Shown: positions 1 through 9,210 of the stretch, one piece after another
How the letters are laid out: every line of letters begins with the position of its first letter
Position numbering within the stretch: the first letter of the stretch is position 1
From: Gari tellinella
Taxonomy: Eukaryota; Mollusca; Bivalvia; Cardiida; Psammobiidae
Assembly (NCBI GenBank): GCA_922989275.2
Contig: OV277869.1
Location: forward strand, 40,284,189 to 40,348,188
Direction of reading: 5' to 3'
Length of the DNA stretch: 64,000 nucleotides
Position numbers and translations under genes: made by a program
The notes under the pieces: model-generated
What the model saw: only the letters and a program-made list of their open reading frames with translations
Told to the model about the DNA's origin: nothing
The model's database searches: none

Positions 1-13
1 ATTGGATAGTAGC

Positions 14-204
14 CAGGGCTCCAGATAAGGGAATTATTTCAAAACTTAAAATCTTTATTTGTGCATTAAACCCTGTGGTGTCACTATACATTTGAATTGT
101 CTCTTCGAGCCAATCAAAATGAGTGGTAACACCATAGGGTTTGGTGCTGAAAGGAGTGAATAAATGTGATTTGTTTAGTTTACTCCCTCTTATCTGGAGC
201 CCTG
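14..204. mobile_element. MITE, CAGGGCTCCAGATAAGGG-ended family, copy 1
   Basis: The ends are inverted copies: CAGGGCTCCAGATAAGGG on the left and CCCTCTTATCTGGAGCCCTG on the right. Internally there is a second inverted pair around a TCTCTTCGAG centre (AACCCTGTGGTGTCACTA against TGGTAACACCATAGGGTTTGG). There is no coding capacity, so it is a non-autonomous element. Related copies lie near 4755, 45352 and 63129 in this window. The superfamily is not recognised. Confidence 0.7.
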
Positions 205-1040
205 TAGGCTGGTCTATGTCCAATTACAGTTTTCCCAGATATGGACTGTGAGTGTAAAATTTAGAGACACAGACCAGACTGTTAAACTTACTACACTGGG
301 CTGATGCAATTATGATTCTATCTGAAATCTTTTTATAGATATACAGAGGAAGCTAGGTGTTTTGTAATTGTTTACTACCAATTTGTTTTAATTGTTAAGT
401 ATTTGTACACATTTACCATACATTAAAAGCAATATTATATATAAATGGCCTCAAGTGAGTTAAACACAATCATGTGGTTTCATCATTATTTACAAGAGTG
501 AAGTACAGCAGACAGTTGAATCTGTACATTTGTGTATGCTATTGTTTGTTTCAAGAAACTCTATGAATGAAGTTTGATATATAGAACAATAGATTAATGT
601 GAGGATCTCCTACCAGTAGCTAGGATATGAGTTAAATTATTGTTTTGTTTTGCATTTCTGTACATGATAGTTTTGCATTTTAAATAAAAGTTACTGTTTC
701 AATTGTATACTTTTATTTTTTGCTTTTCAATCCAAGATATTACAATAATTTGAAAACCTCAATTTCATTCAATTTTGCACACCAATCTATATAGCCTTAG
801 TTCAACCACTCATTCCGCCGAATATCTTTTTTAAAACTATTTCTTGTTACTAAGTAACTTTAACATTGGGACTTGTAAATCAGATTAAAACAGTTGAGTC
901 GTGGGTTAACGTGAACAGTTGATGGACGGCATGTCAATTTGTATTAACACCAAGGCCAACTAGACACCTGAAAATTCGTGGAATTGGCAAATACTCGTAC
1001 AGTAAAAGTCATGTTAACGCTAATATTCTTCTGCTATTGA
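205..1040. other. AT-rich stretch, no gene seen
   Basis: No ORF of note, splice-bounded exon or RNA gene is apparent. AATAAA-like strings (for example near 683) occur by composition alone. It ends at a direct repeat: CTTCTGCTATTGACGCTTTT at 1030 is echoed by CTTCTGCCATTGACGCTTTT at 1181. Confidence 0.4.
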
Positions 1041-1055
1041 CGCTTTTTGAAAATA

Positions 1056-1118
1056 GTGCAAACCCTGATCAGACAGCTCCTAACGGAGCTGTCTGACCAG
1101 GGTGTACACTGTTTTCTT
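1056..1118. repeat. Short palindrome (GATCAGACAGCTCC type)
   Basis: A near-perfect inverted repeat: CCCTGATCAGACAGCTCC, a 5-base loop, then GAGCTGTCTGACCAGGG, flanked by GTGCAAA and ACACTGTTT. It is a variant of the hairpin core seen at 16885 and 47909. It probably represents the centre of a decayed MITE. Confidence 0.65.
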
Positions 1119-1364
1119 ATTGTATGGTGTCTTATATAATTCTGCAGTCTTCTTGTAAAGTGAAAGTTATACCCTAAGATTCTTCTGCCATTGACGCTTT
1201 TTGAAGACAGAGCAGATCCATATCAGACAGCGTTTATGTATGTTGTCCCCAACAGTTTTAAAATACTGTATATATTGATAGTAACCATCTAGAATTTCGT
1301 ATAAATTGAATTTCAATCGTGTTAGATGTCTAGTTTGTTAATGTCCTTTTATGCCATCTATGGG

Positions 1365-1597
1365 CTAATTGGACGCCCCAGAGAGACAGGAGCGGATACA
1401 GAGAACCCGGGCGCGATGTTCTACTCTTACTATCGAAAGCGTTCTCTGGTTCTTTTAGATGCCAAGTGTAAAGCACTCATACATCGGACTTCGGTTTATA
1501 AAGTCTCATCCGAAGGACTTAGTCCGGTGGGGGATCGAACTCACAACCCCTGACGTCGTAAGTGGGTGTTTACCCCTCGACTATGTCCGCCGGTCAA
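1365..1597 (-). mobile_element. tRNA-derived SINE
   Basis: Read on the minus strand, a tRNA-like head occupies about 1597-1525. It has an A-box-like TAGTCGAGGGG and a B-box-like GAGTTCGATCCC, the two internal RNA polymerase III promoter elements. The head is followed by a body carrying ATGAGACTTTATAAACCGAA and GAACCAGAGAACGC, which resembles the conserved central domain of metazoan SINEs. A molluscan V-SINE or Nin-DC type element is my guess from memory. A plus-strand 75-codon ORF here is only a read-through of this element. The exact family would need a Repbase or SINEBase search. Confidence 0.6.
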
Positions 1598-1631
1598 TCA
1601 TGTTTCAAAGATAGATTACAAGGACTATAAT

Positions 1632-1780
1632 TTACCCATCCACCACTGAAACTTCAAATGGACGATTTTCGATTATTAAGGGCTGTTTTAACAACAACAA
1701 AAAACAACAAGATAGTGCATGTACTGTGAGCATAGGACAAGTGTACCCTTTACATATGCATCTTTTGTAAATAACAAGTA
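1632..1780. mobile_element. Fragment of the TTAA-flanked P2 MITE family
   Basis: Contains the TGAAACTTCAAATGGAC and GGACAAGTGTACCC blocks that also occur at 47830-48080, 3374-3577 and 51840-52010. Termini are eroded. A short AAC-rich insertion sits at about 1690-1715. Confidence 0.4.
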
Positions 1781-1932
1781 CAGTGCTTTCTCTCTACCAC
1801 GACATCCAATGGGACGACACAAACAATGTGTGCGTTGTTCAGAGGGAGTCGCTATAGGGAGAGAAATTGATTAATATTTGCAAACAGCTTGAATCCAGGT
1901 CAGACGCCGCTGTTTATCACTCGTCATTTAAG
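1780..1932. mobile_element. Half of a CTCTCTACAACGAC-ended MITE
   Basis: Shares the terminal block (CTTTCTCTCTACCACGACAT, then AATGGGACGACACAAACAAT) and an internal AAACAGCTTGAATCCAGGTC with the elements at 46490-47190 and 54902-55258, in reverse orientation. The palindromic core is cut in half at about 1907, so only one arm remains. Confidence 0.5.
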
Positions 1933-2100
1933 AAATAATCTATGTTCTACCGTTGTGAAACAGTATTTTACAACGGTTGGGAGTTGTGGTGCGCAGGAAT
2001 TGACCACGAAGGCCGAAGGCCTGAGTGGTCAATTCCTGCGCACCATAACGACCGACCGTTGTAAAATACAGTTTCACAACGGTAGAACATAGATTATTTC
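1933..2100. repeat. 168-bp palindrome (foldback element)
   Basis: The arms read GAAATAATCTATGTTCTACC at the left end and GGTAGAACATAGATTATTTC at the right end. They continue through an AACGGT/ACCGTT block and a GGTGCGCAGGAATTGACCAC block to a GC-rich centre at about 2010-2025. The nearly complete self-complementarity suggests a hairpin-forming MITE inserted into, or adjoining, the neighbouring half-element. The same layout (AT stem, GC-rich CTTCG-like tip) is seen at 6583-6718. Confidence 0.75.
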
Positions 2101-2233
2101 GATTCTAACATGACCAGATTTAAAGAAATTCATTAGAAAGGAAATCAAATGTTCCATACTTATTTCCTCAGCGGATGAAGTTTTTCGACCGAATAACTTT
2201 TTCCGCGGCATTACAAGAATCTAACACCCATAA

Positions 2234-2861
2234 CACCCTGTATAAGCGTTGCCTTGGTTGTGCGGCGCACAACGCTGTTGTGCGGTGCAGACAACGCCGA
2301 ATTGCGGTATTTCTTGTTTACATTTGACCTAGTACACACAGGTGAGTAAACAAATCGCTTTGTTGATATGAAGAACCATTCTGCAAAAGACCTGGTCGAT
2401 ACGAGGCACAAATCATTCCGGTTTCCAGTCGTAGTACGTTTATATGCCTATATTTTGTAGATTTGTCAAACATTAATGAAAACCAACCCGCGAAGATGGC
2501 TAAATGGTCCAAATTATATACCAAAAGTCAATCTGAAGGAGTGTGTTATGCCCTAAATTGGCTTTTGAACAACCCGAATATACGCTGAGCTCACTCCTAG
2601 GGTTGGTTTTCATTAATGTTTGACAAATCTACAAAATATAGGCATATAAACGTACTACGACTGGAAACCGGAATGATTTGTGCCTCGTATCGACCAGGTC
2701 TTTTGCAGAATGGTTCTTCATATCCTTTGAAACAAAGCTATTTGTTTACTCACCTGTGTGTACTAGGTCAAATGTAAACAAGAAATACCGCAACTCGGCG
2801 TTGTCTGCACCGCACAACAGCGTTGTGCGCCGCACAACCAAGGCAACGCTTATACAGGGTG
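2234..2861. repeat. Long inverted repeat: 256- and 262-bp arms around a 110-bp spacer
   Basis: The left arm is 2234-2489 and the right arm 2600-2861. They are reverse complements over their whole length with few differences, beginning CACCCTGTATAAGCG on one side and ending CGCTTATACAGGGTG on the other. The arms contain mirrored short ORFs (minus 2411-2211, plus 2678-2866) that are artefacts of the duplication. The spacer 2494-2590 contains a 30-codon ATG-to-stop ORF beginning MAKWSKLYTK and ending NNPNIR. It could be a foldback DNA transposon or a host exon captured between inverted copies. Confidence 0.7.
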
Positions 2862-3169
2862 CATAAGCAAATTTACATTTACCGATCCACAATCTGGCAT
2901 AGAACAAACATTACACCGAACAAGACAGAAGAATGAGAAAATTACTGTAACGTTACTGGTTAAAAGTATATGGTCTTTACGGGCTATATGAATAACGAAA
3001 GAAATTTAAAAAACATAACGTATGAACGCACGAGGTCACGTCATGTCATATAACCGCGGGAGGAGCGGGGTAGGGAAGAGGGTGGTATAACGTCTCAGGT
3101 ATACATGTACCACGATAGACCTGTTCTTTGTTTATAGAGACGAATTCACGTGTCATGTTAGAATATATT

Positions 3170-3352
3170 TTATTCTATCAAAATGTCCAATTTGTAAATT
3201 TGATAGAACCAACAGACGACACTTTTAAGCAGACGATATTGCAGTCGTGAAGACTTAAGATATAATTGTCTTGTTTTTGGAACAGCGGCTTGGTCGTTTT
3301 AAGGAGGGAGTTTTTATTGGGAGGGCCGTTGTAGGGAGAGAACACTGTATTC
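3170..3352. mobile_element. Half of a CTCTCTACAACGAC-ended MITE (reverse orientation)
   Basis: Carries the CAGACGACA and GCAGACGATATTGCAG blocks and ends GTTGTAGGGAGAGAACACTG, matching in reverse the left half of the complete element at 54902-55258. The second half is absent here. Confidence 0.5.
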
Positions 3353-3373
3353 ATGTACTCGTCGCTATAGGGC

Positions 3374-3577
3374 TTAACTCTTTGAACCCTGGTCACACAT
3401 ATGCGTCATTTGCAAACAGTGTACCTGTGAGGAATACACTTGTCCTATGTAAACAGTTTAGACCCTGATCAGAGGACTCCTTATATTGTGAAAATTAACC
3501 CTATAATGTCAAAAATGGACTAGACTAAATTGAAAACTAGAATTGTCCATTTGAGCTTTCAGGGTTGAAAGGGTTAA
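3374..3577. mobile_element. TTAA-flanked MITE, P2 family
   Basis: Bounded by TTAA at both ends (3374 and 3574), with inverted ends AACTCTTTGAACCCT and AGGGTTGAAAGGGTTAA. The internal blocks GTACACTTGTCC..., ACCCTGATCAGAGGACTCC and TGTCAAAAATGGAC are shared with the copy at 47830. The palindromic core is reduced to one arm. TTAA duplications and CCCTTT ends are typical of piggyBac-superfamily elements, which is an inference from general knowledge. Confidence 0.6.
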
Positions 3578-4244
3578 GCAGTTAAAACAAGAAGAATGTG
3601 ATGTCCTACATTTTGACTGGTTTCAGCCATTATTTGCAGTGGACATAATGTTTTAAGCATAAATACGTTTATTGGGAAAGAATAATGTATTTTCCCTTTA
3701 ACACATGTGTCTAGAGACTTAAGATTATTGACATTTGGAAATTGCAATTGTCAGAAAAACATTTGCTTGAACAAGGTGAAAAACGATAATTAGCAAAAAC
3801 TACCTTTATCGGAAAAAAAACGAGCATAAAGAAACCCGATTTACTTTTTATAGTAATTACGATCACAACCCATTTTTTCCCCGTTATCACATAGCATATT
3901 TCTAGTTATGAATACAGGTGACCACTTAAAGCAGGTTGAAAGTAAAGTAGACTGTGCCTTCATGCTTTACTTTTAGTCTGGTTAAGCTATGTTATCATCT
4001 GGTAAAATATAGACATTTTTGGTTTATTTGACAGAGCTATACCGGTATCTCTTCTGCTAAAACCTGAAACAAGGCTGGATTGTAGCATTGAACCAATGCA
4101 CTGTTTTGCAGCGAATTTGGATAAGCCGAAATCCTCATCCTAAAATTATCCCTCATCATCACCTTATTTCATGATGCGTCGGCACTTTATGACCTATTCA
4201 GTGTTCCAGCGCCGTAAAGTGAAACCCACCCGTCATGCTCTAAA
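3578..4244. other. Spacer with MITE debris
   Basis: No gene is seen. At 3920-3990 there is a decayed inverted pair (ACTTAAAGCAGGTTGAAAG against CTTTACTTTTAGTCTGG) related to the hairpin at 4590-4660. Confidence 0.4.
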
Positions 4245-4246
4245 CC

Positions 4247-4330
4247 ACAGGTACTTGACACATAGATCTAGACCTATTGCCCCAAACGTTTGGTAATAGA
4301 TCTAGATATATGTGTCAAGTACCTGTGCTA
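4247..4330. repeat. Palindrome with CACAGGTACTTGACACAT arms
   Basis: CACAGGTACTTGACACATAG runs into AGATCTAGACCTATTGCC. After a short loop the complement follows and ends ATGTGTCAAGTACCTGTG. The stem is about 38 bp. No related copy was found in this window. Confidence 0.7.
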
Positions 4331-4457
4331 TACACTTTCAAAACGGACATCATTGCTTAGAACCAACGCGTTCATTTAGAAATACGTCAAACCTCTCTGT
4401 CATGACCACACAATAGAAGGCTTATTGCCTGTACATGTATAAAAGACAGGTGACAGC

Positions 4458-4708
4458 TTAACCCTTTACCCCATAGAAGCGCCTCTTAGCGGATATGATT
4501 ATTCCTCCGCTGAAGAAAATAGTTCCAATTTAATCAGTCTTGAATATATATTATTGGGAATAGTTTCTATATTCAAGCATATGATAGCTTAAAGCAGGCT
4601 GAAAGTAAAGCAGAATGCGCCCTAAGGCGCATTCTGCTTTACTTTCAACCTGCTTTAAGTAGTCACCTATCTTCAATACTATAAATAGGCTATCAGGTAA
4701 AGGGTTAA
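4458..4708. mobile_element. TTAA-flanked MITE with GCAGAATGCGCC hairpin (P3 family)
   Basis: The ends are TTAACCCTTTACCCC and AGGTAAAGGGTTAA, with TTAA at both borders. Near the right end a strong hairpin at about 4590-4660 pairs CTTAAAGCAGGCTGAAAGTA with TACTTTCAACCTGCTTTAAG. The CGCC-CTAAGG-CGCATT tip lies at its centre. There is no coding capacity; a minus-strand 66-codon ORF here is incidental. A diverged relative lies at 55978-56250. Confidence 0.65.
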
Positions 4709-4754
4709 AGCAAAGTCGGAAAAACAGAAAGCTCCTAAAGGAGCAGTCCACTGT

Positions 4755-4939
4755 AGCAGGGCTGCAGATAAGGGGAGTATTCCAAAATCTAAAATCACTA
4801 TTTCTGCCTTAAACAATATAGTGTCAGTACTCACTATAATCGTCTCTTCGAGACGTTTCTAATGGGTAGTAACACCATATGATTTGGTGCTAGAGTGAGT
4901 GAGAAAATATTGGATTTGTTCCTCTCTCTTATATGGGGC
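4755..4939. mobile_element. MITE, CAGGGCTCCAGATAAGGG-ended family, copy 2
   Basis: Begins GCAGGGCTGCAGATAAGGGG and ends CTCTCTTATATGGGGCC. It shares the central CGTCTCTTCGAGACG palindrome and the GTAGTAACACCATATG block with copy 1 at 14-204. Confidence 0.65.
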
Positions 4940-4971
4940 CGATCTTTAACTGTATTACATGTACTTCAAAG

Positions 4972-5791
4972 CAATCTGGTGATAAGCAAGCACGACAATT
5001 AAGCCAAATCCCTAGTGTCAACAAATTACTGTGTCGTTTCATCATATTATGCTTGAAAGCTGGATTCTGTTTTCAGATATCAAGTCTTGATTGTGCAGTG
5101 GAAAAGCTTTTATTCGCCAAGGTTTGAGATATTATATAAAAAATACGCCCTTTTACAAATCAACCGAACAAAATATTTCCGATTTATACTGTCATAAATA
5201 TGAAGCATAAGAAATATAATCTATATTCTAGAAAGTTACCCGACGTCTCATCTGGCTCAAAACGGTTTGCAGTGGTTATACATGTAACAGTTATAGCGTT
5301 AACGTGTTTATTAGGAAAGAATATAACATTTTCTCCACTGTAATAGAGACATTATTAACAAGACAATTATGTTTTAAAAGACAATCTGGTGATAAGCAAG
5401 CACGACAATTAAGCCAAATCCCTAGTGTCAACAAATTACTGTGTCGTTTCATCATATTATGCTTGAAAGCTGGATTCTGTTTTCAGATATCAAGTCTTGA
5501 TTGTGCAGTGGAAAAGCTTTTATTCGCCAAGGTTTGAGATATTATATAAAAAATACGCCCTTTTACAAATCAACCGAACAAAATATTTCCGATTTATACT
5601 GTCATAAATATGAAGCATAAGAAATATAATCTATATTCTAGAAAGTTACCCGACGTCTCATCTGGCTCAAAACGGTTTGCAGTGGTTATACATGTAACAG
5701 TTATAGCGTTAACGTGTTTATTAGGAAAGAATATAACATTTTCTCCACTGTAATAGAGACATTATTAACAAGACAATTATGTTTTAAAAGA
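4972..5791. repeat. Two tandem copies of a 410-bp block
   Basis: The block starting CAATCTGGTGATAAGCAAGC at 4972 recurs at 5382. I saw no difference between the two copies, which end together with GTTTTAAAAGACA. The block includes AAAATACGCCC and the tail TAGGAAAGAATATAACATTT, which belongs to the GGGAAAGAATAACG MITE family. The duplicated 64-codon ORFs are consequences of the repeat. It is either a very recent tandem duplication or an assembly artefact. Confidence 0.8.
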
Positions 5792-6090
5792 CACGCGTCT
5801 TATAACAAAACGTGTAAGTTAAAGAGATATTTAATTTCTCTTTTTATACAAGCACTAATTACGTACGCGTGTTCAAATGTTATTCATCATGATAAATAAG
5901 AGATTAACAATCTCTTGTGTGTTGTATCAGCTATTTAAAAGTAAAGCCTGAAATTAAGATTTAGATTAATATAGAATAATGTACATACATGTATATTCTT
6001 TATAAATATTTTTAATATTAATCATCACAAATAGGTGAATTACTTAAATGTTACACATTGATACACGATAAACAGGCATATAACATTTTC
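5792..6090. other. AT-rich spacer, nothing recognised
   Basis: No repeat pair or credible exon was seen. The 61-codon ORF that reaches into it starts inside the tandem duplication. Confidence 0.4.
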
Positions 6091-6978
6091 AGGGCTGCCA
6101 TTTCTCCGGATTTTTCCGAAATCTTCGGCTTTTTCTGGATTTCTCCGGGCCTACGGAATCTTTACCGAAATCGTCGGATTATTGCTCTTTATTTATGCTT
6201 TTCGGTGGATTACCGTAAAATAGCAGTGGATCATCACTTGGTAATCAACTGCAGTGGATTATCATCAATCGCCGTTTTCCCCGTAGGGCTCCCCAAAAAT
6301 CGTAGTCAATCGTGTCTTATCGTTAAATTCCGGCAGTCCGATTTGTCGCGAACCACTCAACGGAAGAACACGAATCCAAATTCGGGAGCAACGACGTAAT
6401 TCGGATGACGTCAAATCAATAAATAAGTGACGTCATCGTACGGGAAACTGTTTCGTTAATGTGTTCGATGTAAACTTGGGGCTCAACACGGGGTAAATCA
6501 TGTACTTTCGCTTTCACAATTGTCGAACAATTTCGTTTAAAAAGTGGCTTAAAAGCATAAATAAATAGAATACTTGTATTTTTTCCAGTATAAGATCGAA
6601 TTTAATCCATTGAGTGAACATCAGACTGTTATATTTTCACTTGTGGCTTCGCCACTCGTGAAAATATAACGTCTGATGTTCACTCAATGGATTAAATTTC
6701 TATCTTATACTGAAAAAACAATTATCCTCAGTCTATTACTTTTAAAATGTGAAAGTGTATGCGTTTTTTACTCAGGAAACATTAATATTGAAGTCAAACA
6801 GTTTAGACCCAGATCAGACGCCGCGTTGATCTGGATCAAAACTGTTTGTTTAATCATGTGTAATCATGAGTGTAAAGTGTTATAGAGTCTGGCAGCAAAA
6901 GGGTTGCGAAAAGATTCCTAAAATCGCGCTTGAACATTTGGAAATCTTAGGATTTTACGCAACTTATGGTAGCCCTGC
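6091..6978. mobile_element. CAGGGCTGCCA-ended element with nested insertions
   Basis: The left end CAGGGCTGCCATTTCTCCGG (6091) and right end CAACTTATGGTAGCCCTG (about 6961-6978) are the inverted termini also seen at 29337/29562, 30302/30557 and 37275/37523. Inside lie a 136-bp palindrome (6583-6718) and a hairpin-core fragment with AAACAGTTTAGACC at 6799. It reads as a composite of at least three nested MITEs. A 113-codon ORF over 6058-6399 covers only repeat sequence. Confidence 0.5.
6583..6718. repeat. 136-bp palindrome
   Basis: The arms start CAGTATAAGATCGAATTTAA and end TTAAATTTCTATCTTATACTG. They pass through ATTGAGTGAACATCAGAC and GTCTGATGTTCACTCAAT, with the tip CACTTGTGGCTTCGCCACTC. 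It is almost fully self-complementary. The CTTCG-like GC tip on an AT-rich stem resembles the palindrome at 1933-2100. Confidence 0.8.
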
Positions 6979-7700
6979 ATTTTTAACAATAATTTGCATA
7001 AGTATCGTAATTATTTGAATTTTAAAGCATTATCCCACTACAGGTTAGGTTCGAGGGAGCAGTCATTTTCCGGAACGCCATCTTTCGACTAATGGGACTA
7101 TTGGTTCCCGTCTTCTTATGTTCAATGATTCTTATTGTAACCTTGTAGTTGTACAATTGCAACTTTCAACTTAAAATGGATTCATTTTTCTTCGTCTTAT
7201 TGTTTTCGAATTTATCAAACAGAATATTGAAATGGTAATTTAAAATTTTTAAATGAAAAATAAACAGGCACATATAGATGAGAAGGGATTCGGGAGGTAC
7301 TGTGCGCGCAAAAAGGATATGTGTCTCATAAGCCAAAACTGGCTGGCCTTTCAATAGGGGTGACACTATAATAAACAAAGCCTTTACCTTTACCTTTTAC
7401 AGAAATCTACATTATAATAAACATTTTGGAATGATAAAATAAAAAGATAAAACTATAGATTAAAATTTAGAAATACATGTAGTAATTAAAATGTTACACT
7501 GAAAATTAGAAAAAAGAAAATGAGAAAAGCAAGTTTGAAATACATGTAATAATAAGAATTATAAAATTACAATAGAAAGTTTAAAATCATAAACTTTTTG
7601 TCATTGTAAATGATATTATAACATCGAATATTAATTTTGATGAGGGAATGAACCTCTTTTCAGACAAATTACATTCTTTAGCAACTCATGTACATAGCTT
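6979..7700. other. AT-rich spacer before the LINE, no gene seen
   Basis: A 70-codon minus-strand ORF (7378-7166) has biased, low-complexity composition and no motif I recognise. The retrotransposon's 5' boundary lies somewhere near 7700 and cannot be fixed without another copy. Confidence 0.35.
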
Positions 7701-8035
7701 CATTACATTACTTCCGGTGTAAACAAGACAGGTTGCTGTATTTGTCGAGAGAGGACCTTGATTTTGAGCGAACTGATCAATTTAGCATTTTGTGTTTGTG
7801 TTGTGAACAGTGCAGAGCTTTGCTCTAGGACTAAAGTTGAGCAGGTGACATTTTTCGTTTTTGTGTATTTGCAAATCAGAAGAAACGGGCGATTCGCATT
7901 CTATTTATAGTAACACCTTTATACTGTATATACTGAACCGGTTTGCTGTTACCTGTAAACATCGCTCAGGTAGTAATTACTCCCTGCGGTCAGTTCGTCA
8001 CGCATGATTGGAGCGCTCGGCGCGAAGAAGGTACG

Positions 8036-9210
8036 ATGGCTAGCTGCACTCGGGATATAGAACAGAATGGAACATCGACAACTGAAGACGCCGCGCAGTT
8101 CGTAGATAGTGTAATGTCTTCCCAGAGAATTACAATAGTGGCATCTCCTGCTCATGAAAGCTTGGGAAATGGTAATAAAAACAGAAAAAGATCTACTACA
8201 AGCCCTGTAGAACAAGCTGGATCCGTTACTAAAAACACAAAAGTCAAGTGAAACGATCCCTGTATGATGATGCCCCAACTCCAGCACCGCGTCGGCAGGC
8301 TAGAAAGGACGCCATTGACGGAACGGACGCACGTGAAGGCAGCTCAGACTCATTAGAGGAACTGATACGCGTGCTCTCGGCTGACATGCACATGTTGTTT
8401 TCTTCTCTGAGTGAAAGAATGGACAAGCTTGAGTCTACATTGGACCAGAAAATAGCTAACAAAGTCTCGCAGCTATTAGATAAGAGAGTTAACGTCGAGC
8501 TAGGGCGGATCAGGAAAGACGTGGATGACAGGATGGATTCGTTTAAAGAATCTGTTATGAGTGAAGTGTCAGGGGAGCTGGAGGAAATGAACGCTAAGGT
8601 TACCTCCCTTACATCGGAACCTAATCGCGCTAGTAATGAACCAGACATTTCCAGAAATATTGTGTTAGTAGGCTTACCAGAATCAGAGGGCGAGGTTATT
8701 ATATCCAGGGTCAACTCTATGTTCAAAGAGGGTATGAATTTAAACAACACCACTTGTCAGGATGCTGAGAGAAAACCATCAAAGTCTTCGATACCAGGTA
8801 TTGTGATCGTGAAGATGAGAACCCACGACGATAAGAGAAAAGTAATGGAGAAAAAACGAGAGTTGAAAAATAGCAGAAGGTTTAATCAAGTGTTTGTAAA
8901 CCATGATCAGTCATACGCAGACCGTGTAATGTCCAACAACTTTCGTGCTGTGTTGAAATCATTAGGCATCCGCGATCTGTCGGTGAAAGGCACTCGGGTT
9001 GTGCGCGCAGAGACAAGAGACTCACACAGGCAATCTAGCTCTACTGGTGATTATCAGAGGCGATCTGATAATGGAAGGTGGCAAAATCAGAACGGACACA
9101 GACATAGGCATGGTGACAACTACCGGAGTACAAACAACAACAACAACCACAGGGGAAACAACAACAACAATAGCAACAACAATAGCAACAATCGAGCTCG
9201 GCGTACTTAG
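8036..9210 (+). pseudogene. LINE ORF1 (RNA-binding/chaperone-type protein), frameshifted
   Basis: Start chosen at the ATG at 8036 (MASCTRDIEQ), because the upstream in-frame codons run only to a TTG. The first 71 codons end at a TGA (8249-8251). The same protein then seems to continue one frame back, entering near 8233-8250 (KRSLYDDAPTPAPRRQ), consistent with a single-base loss in the A-run at 8231. The second part has a probable coiled coil at about 8380-8620 (SERMDKLESTLDQKI...), then an RRM-like segment beginning RNIVLVGLPESEGE at 8653, then HDDKRKVMEKKRELK. The tail is rich in Asn and Arg/Ser. In known LINEs such proteins bind the element RNA and help target-primed reverse transcription. 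It ends in TAG directly before ORF2. Confidence 0.75.

Noticed and set aside
2211..2411. Pair of nearly identical short ORFs on opposite strands (also 2678-2866)
   Set aside because: They are the same sequence read from the two arms of the long inverted repeat.
6058..6399. 113-codon ORF
   Set aside because: It lies over the CAGGGCTGCCA-ended element and repeats TTCCG/CCGGA strings; no protein features.
7943..8035. N-terminal extension of LINE ORF1
   Set aside because: It begins at a TTG codon; the first ATG in frame is at 8036, so the upstream part is taken as untranslated.
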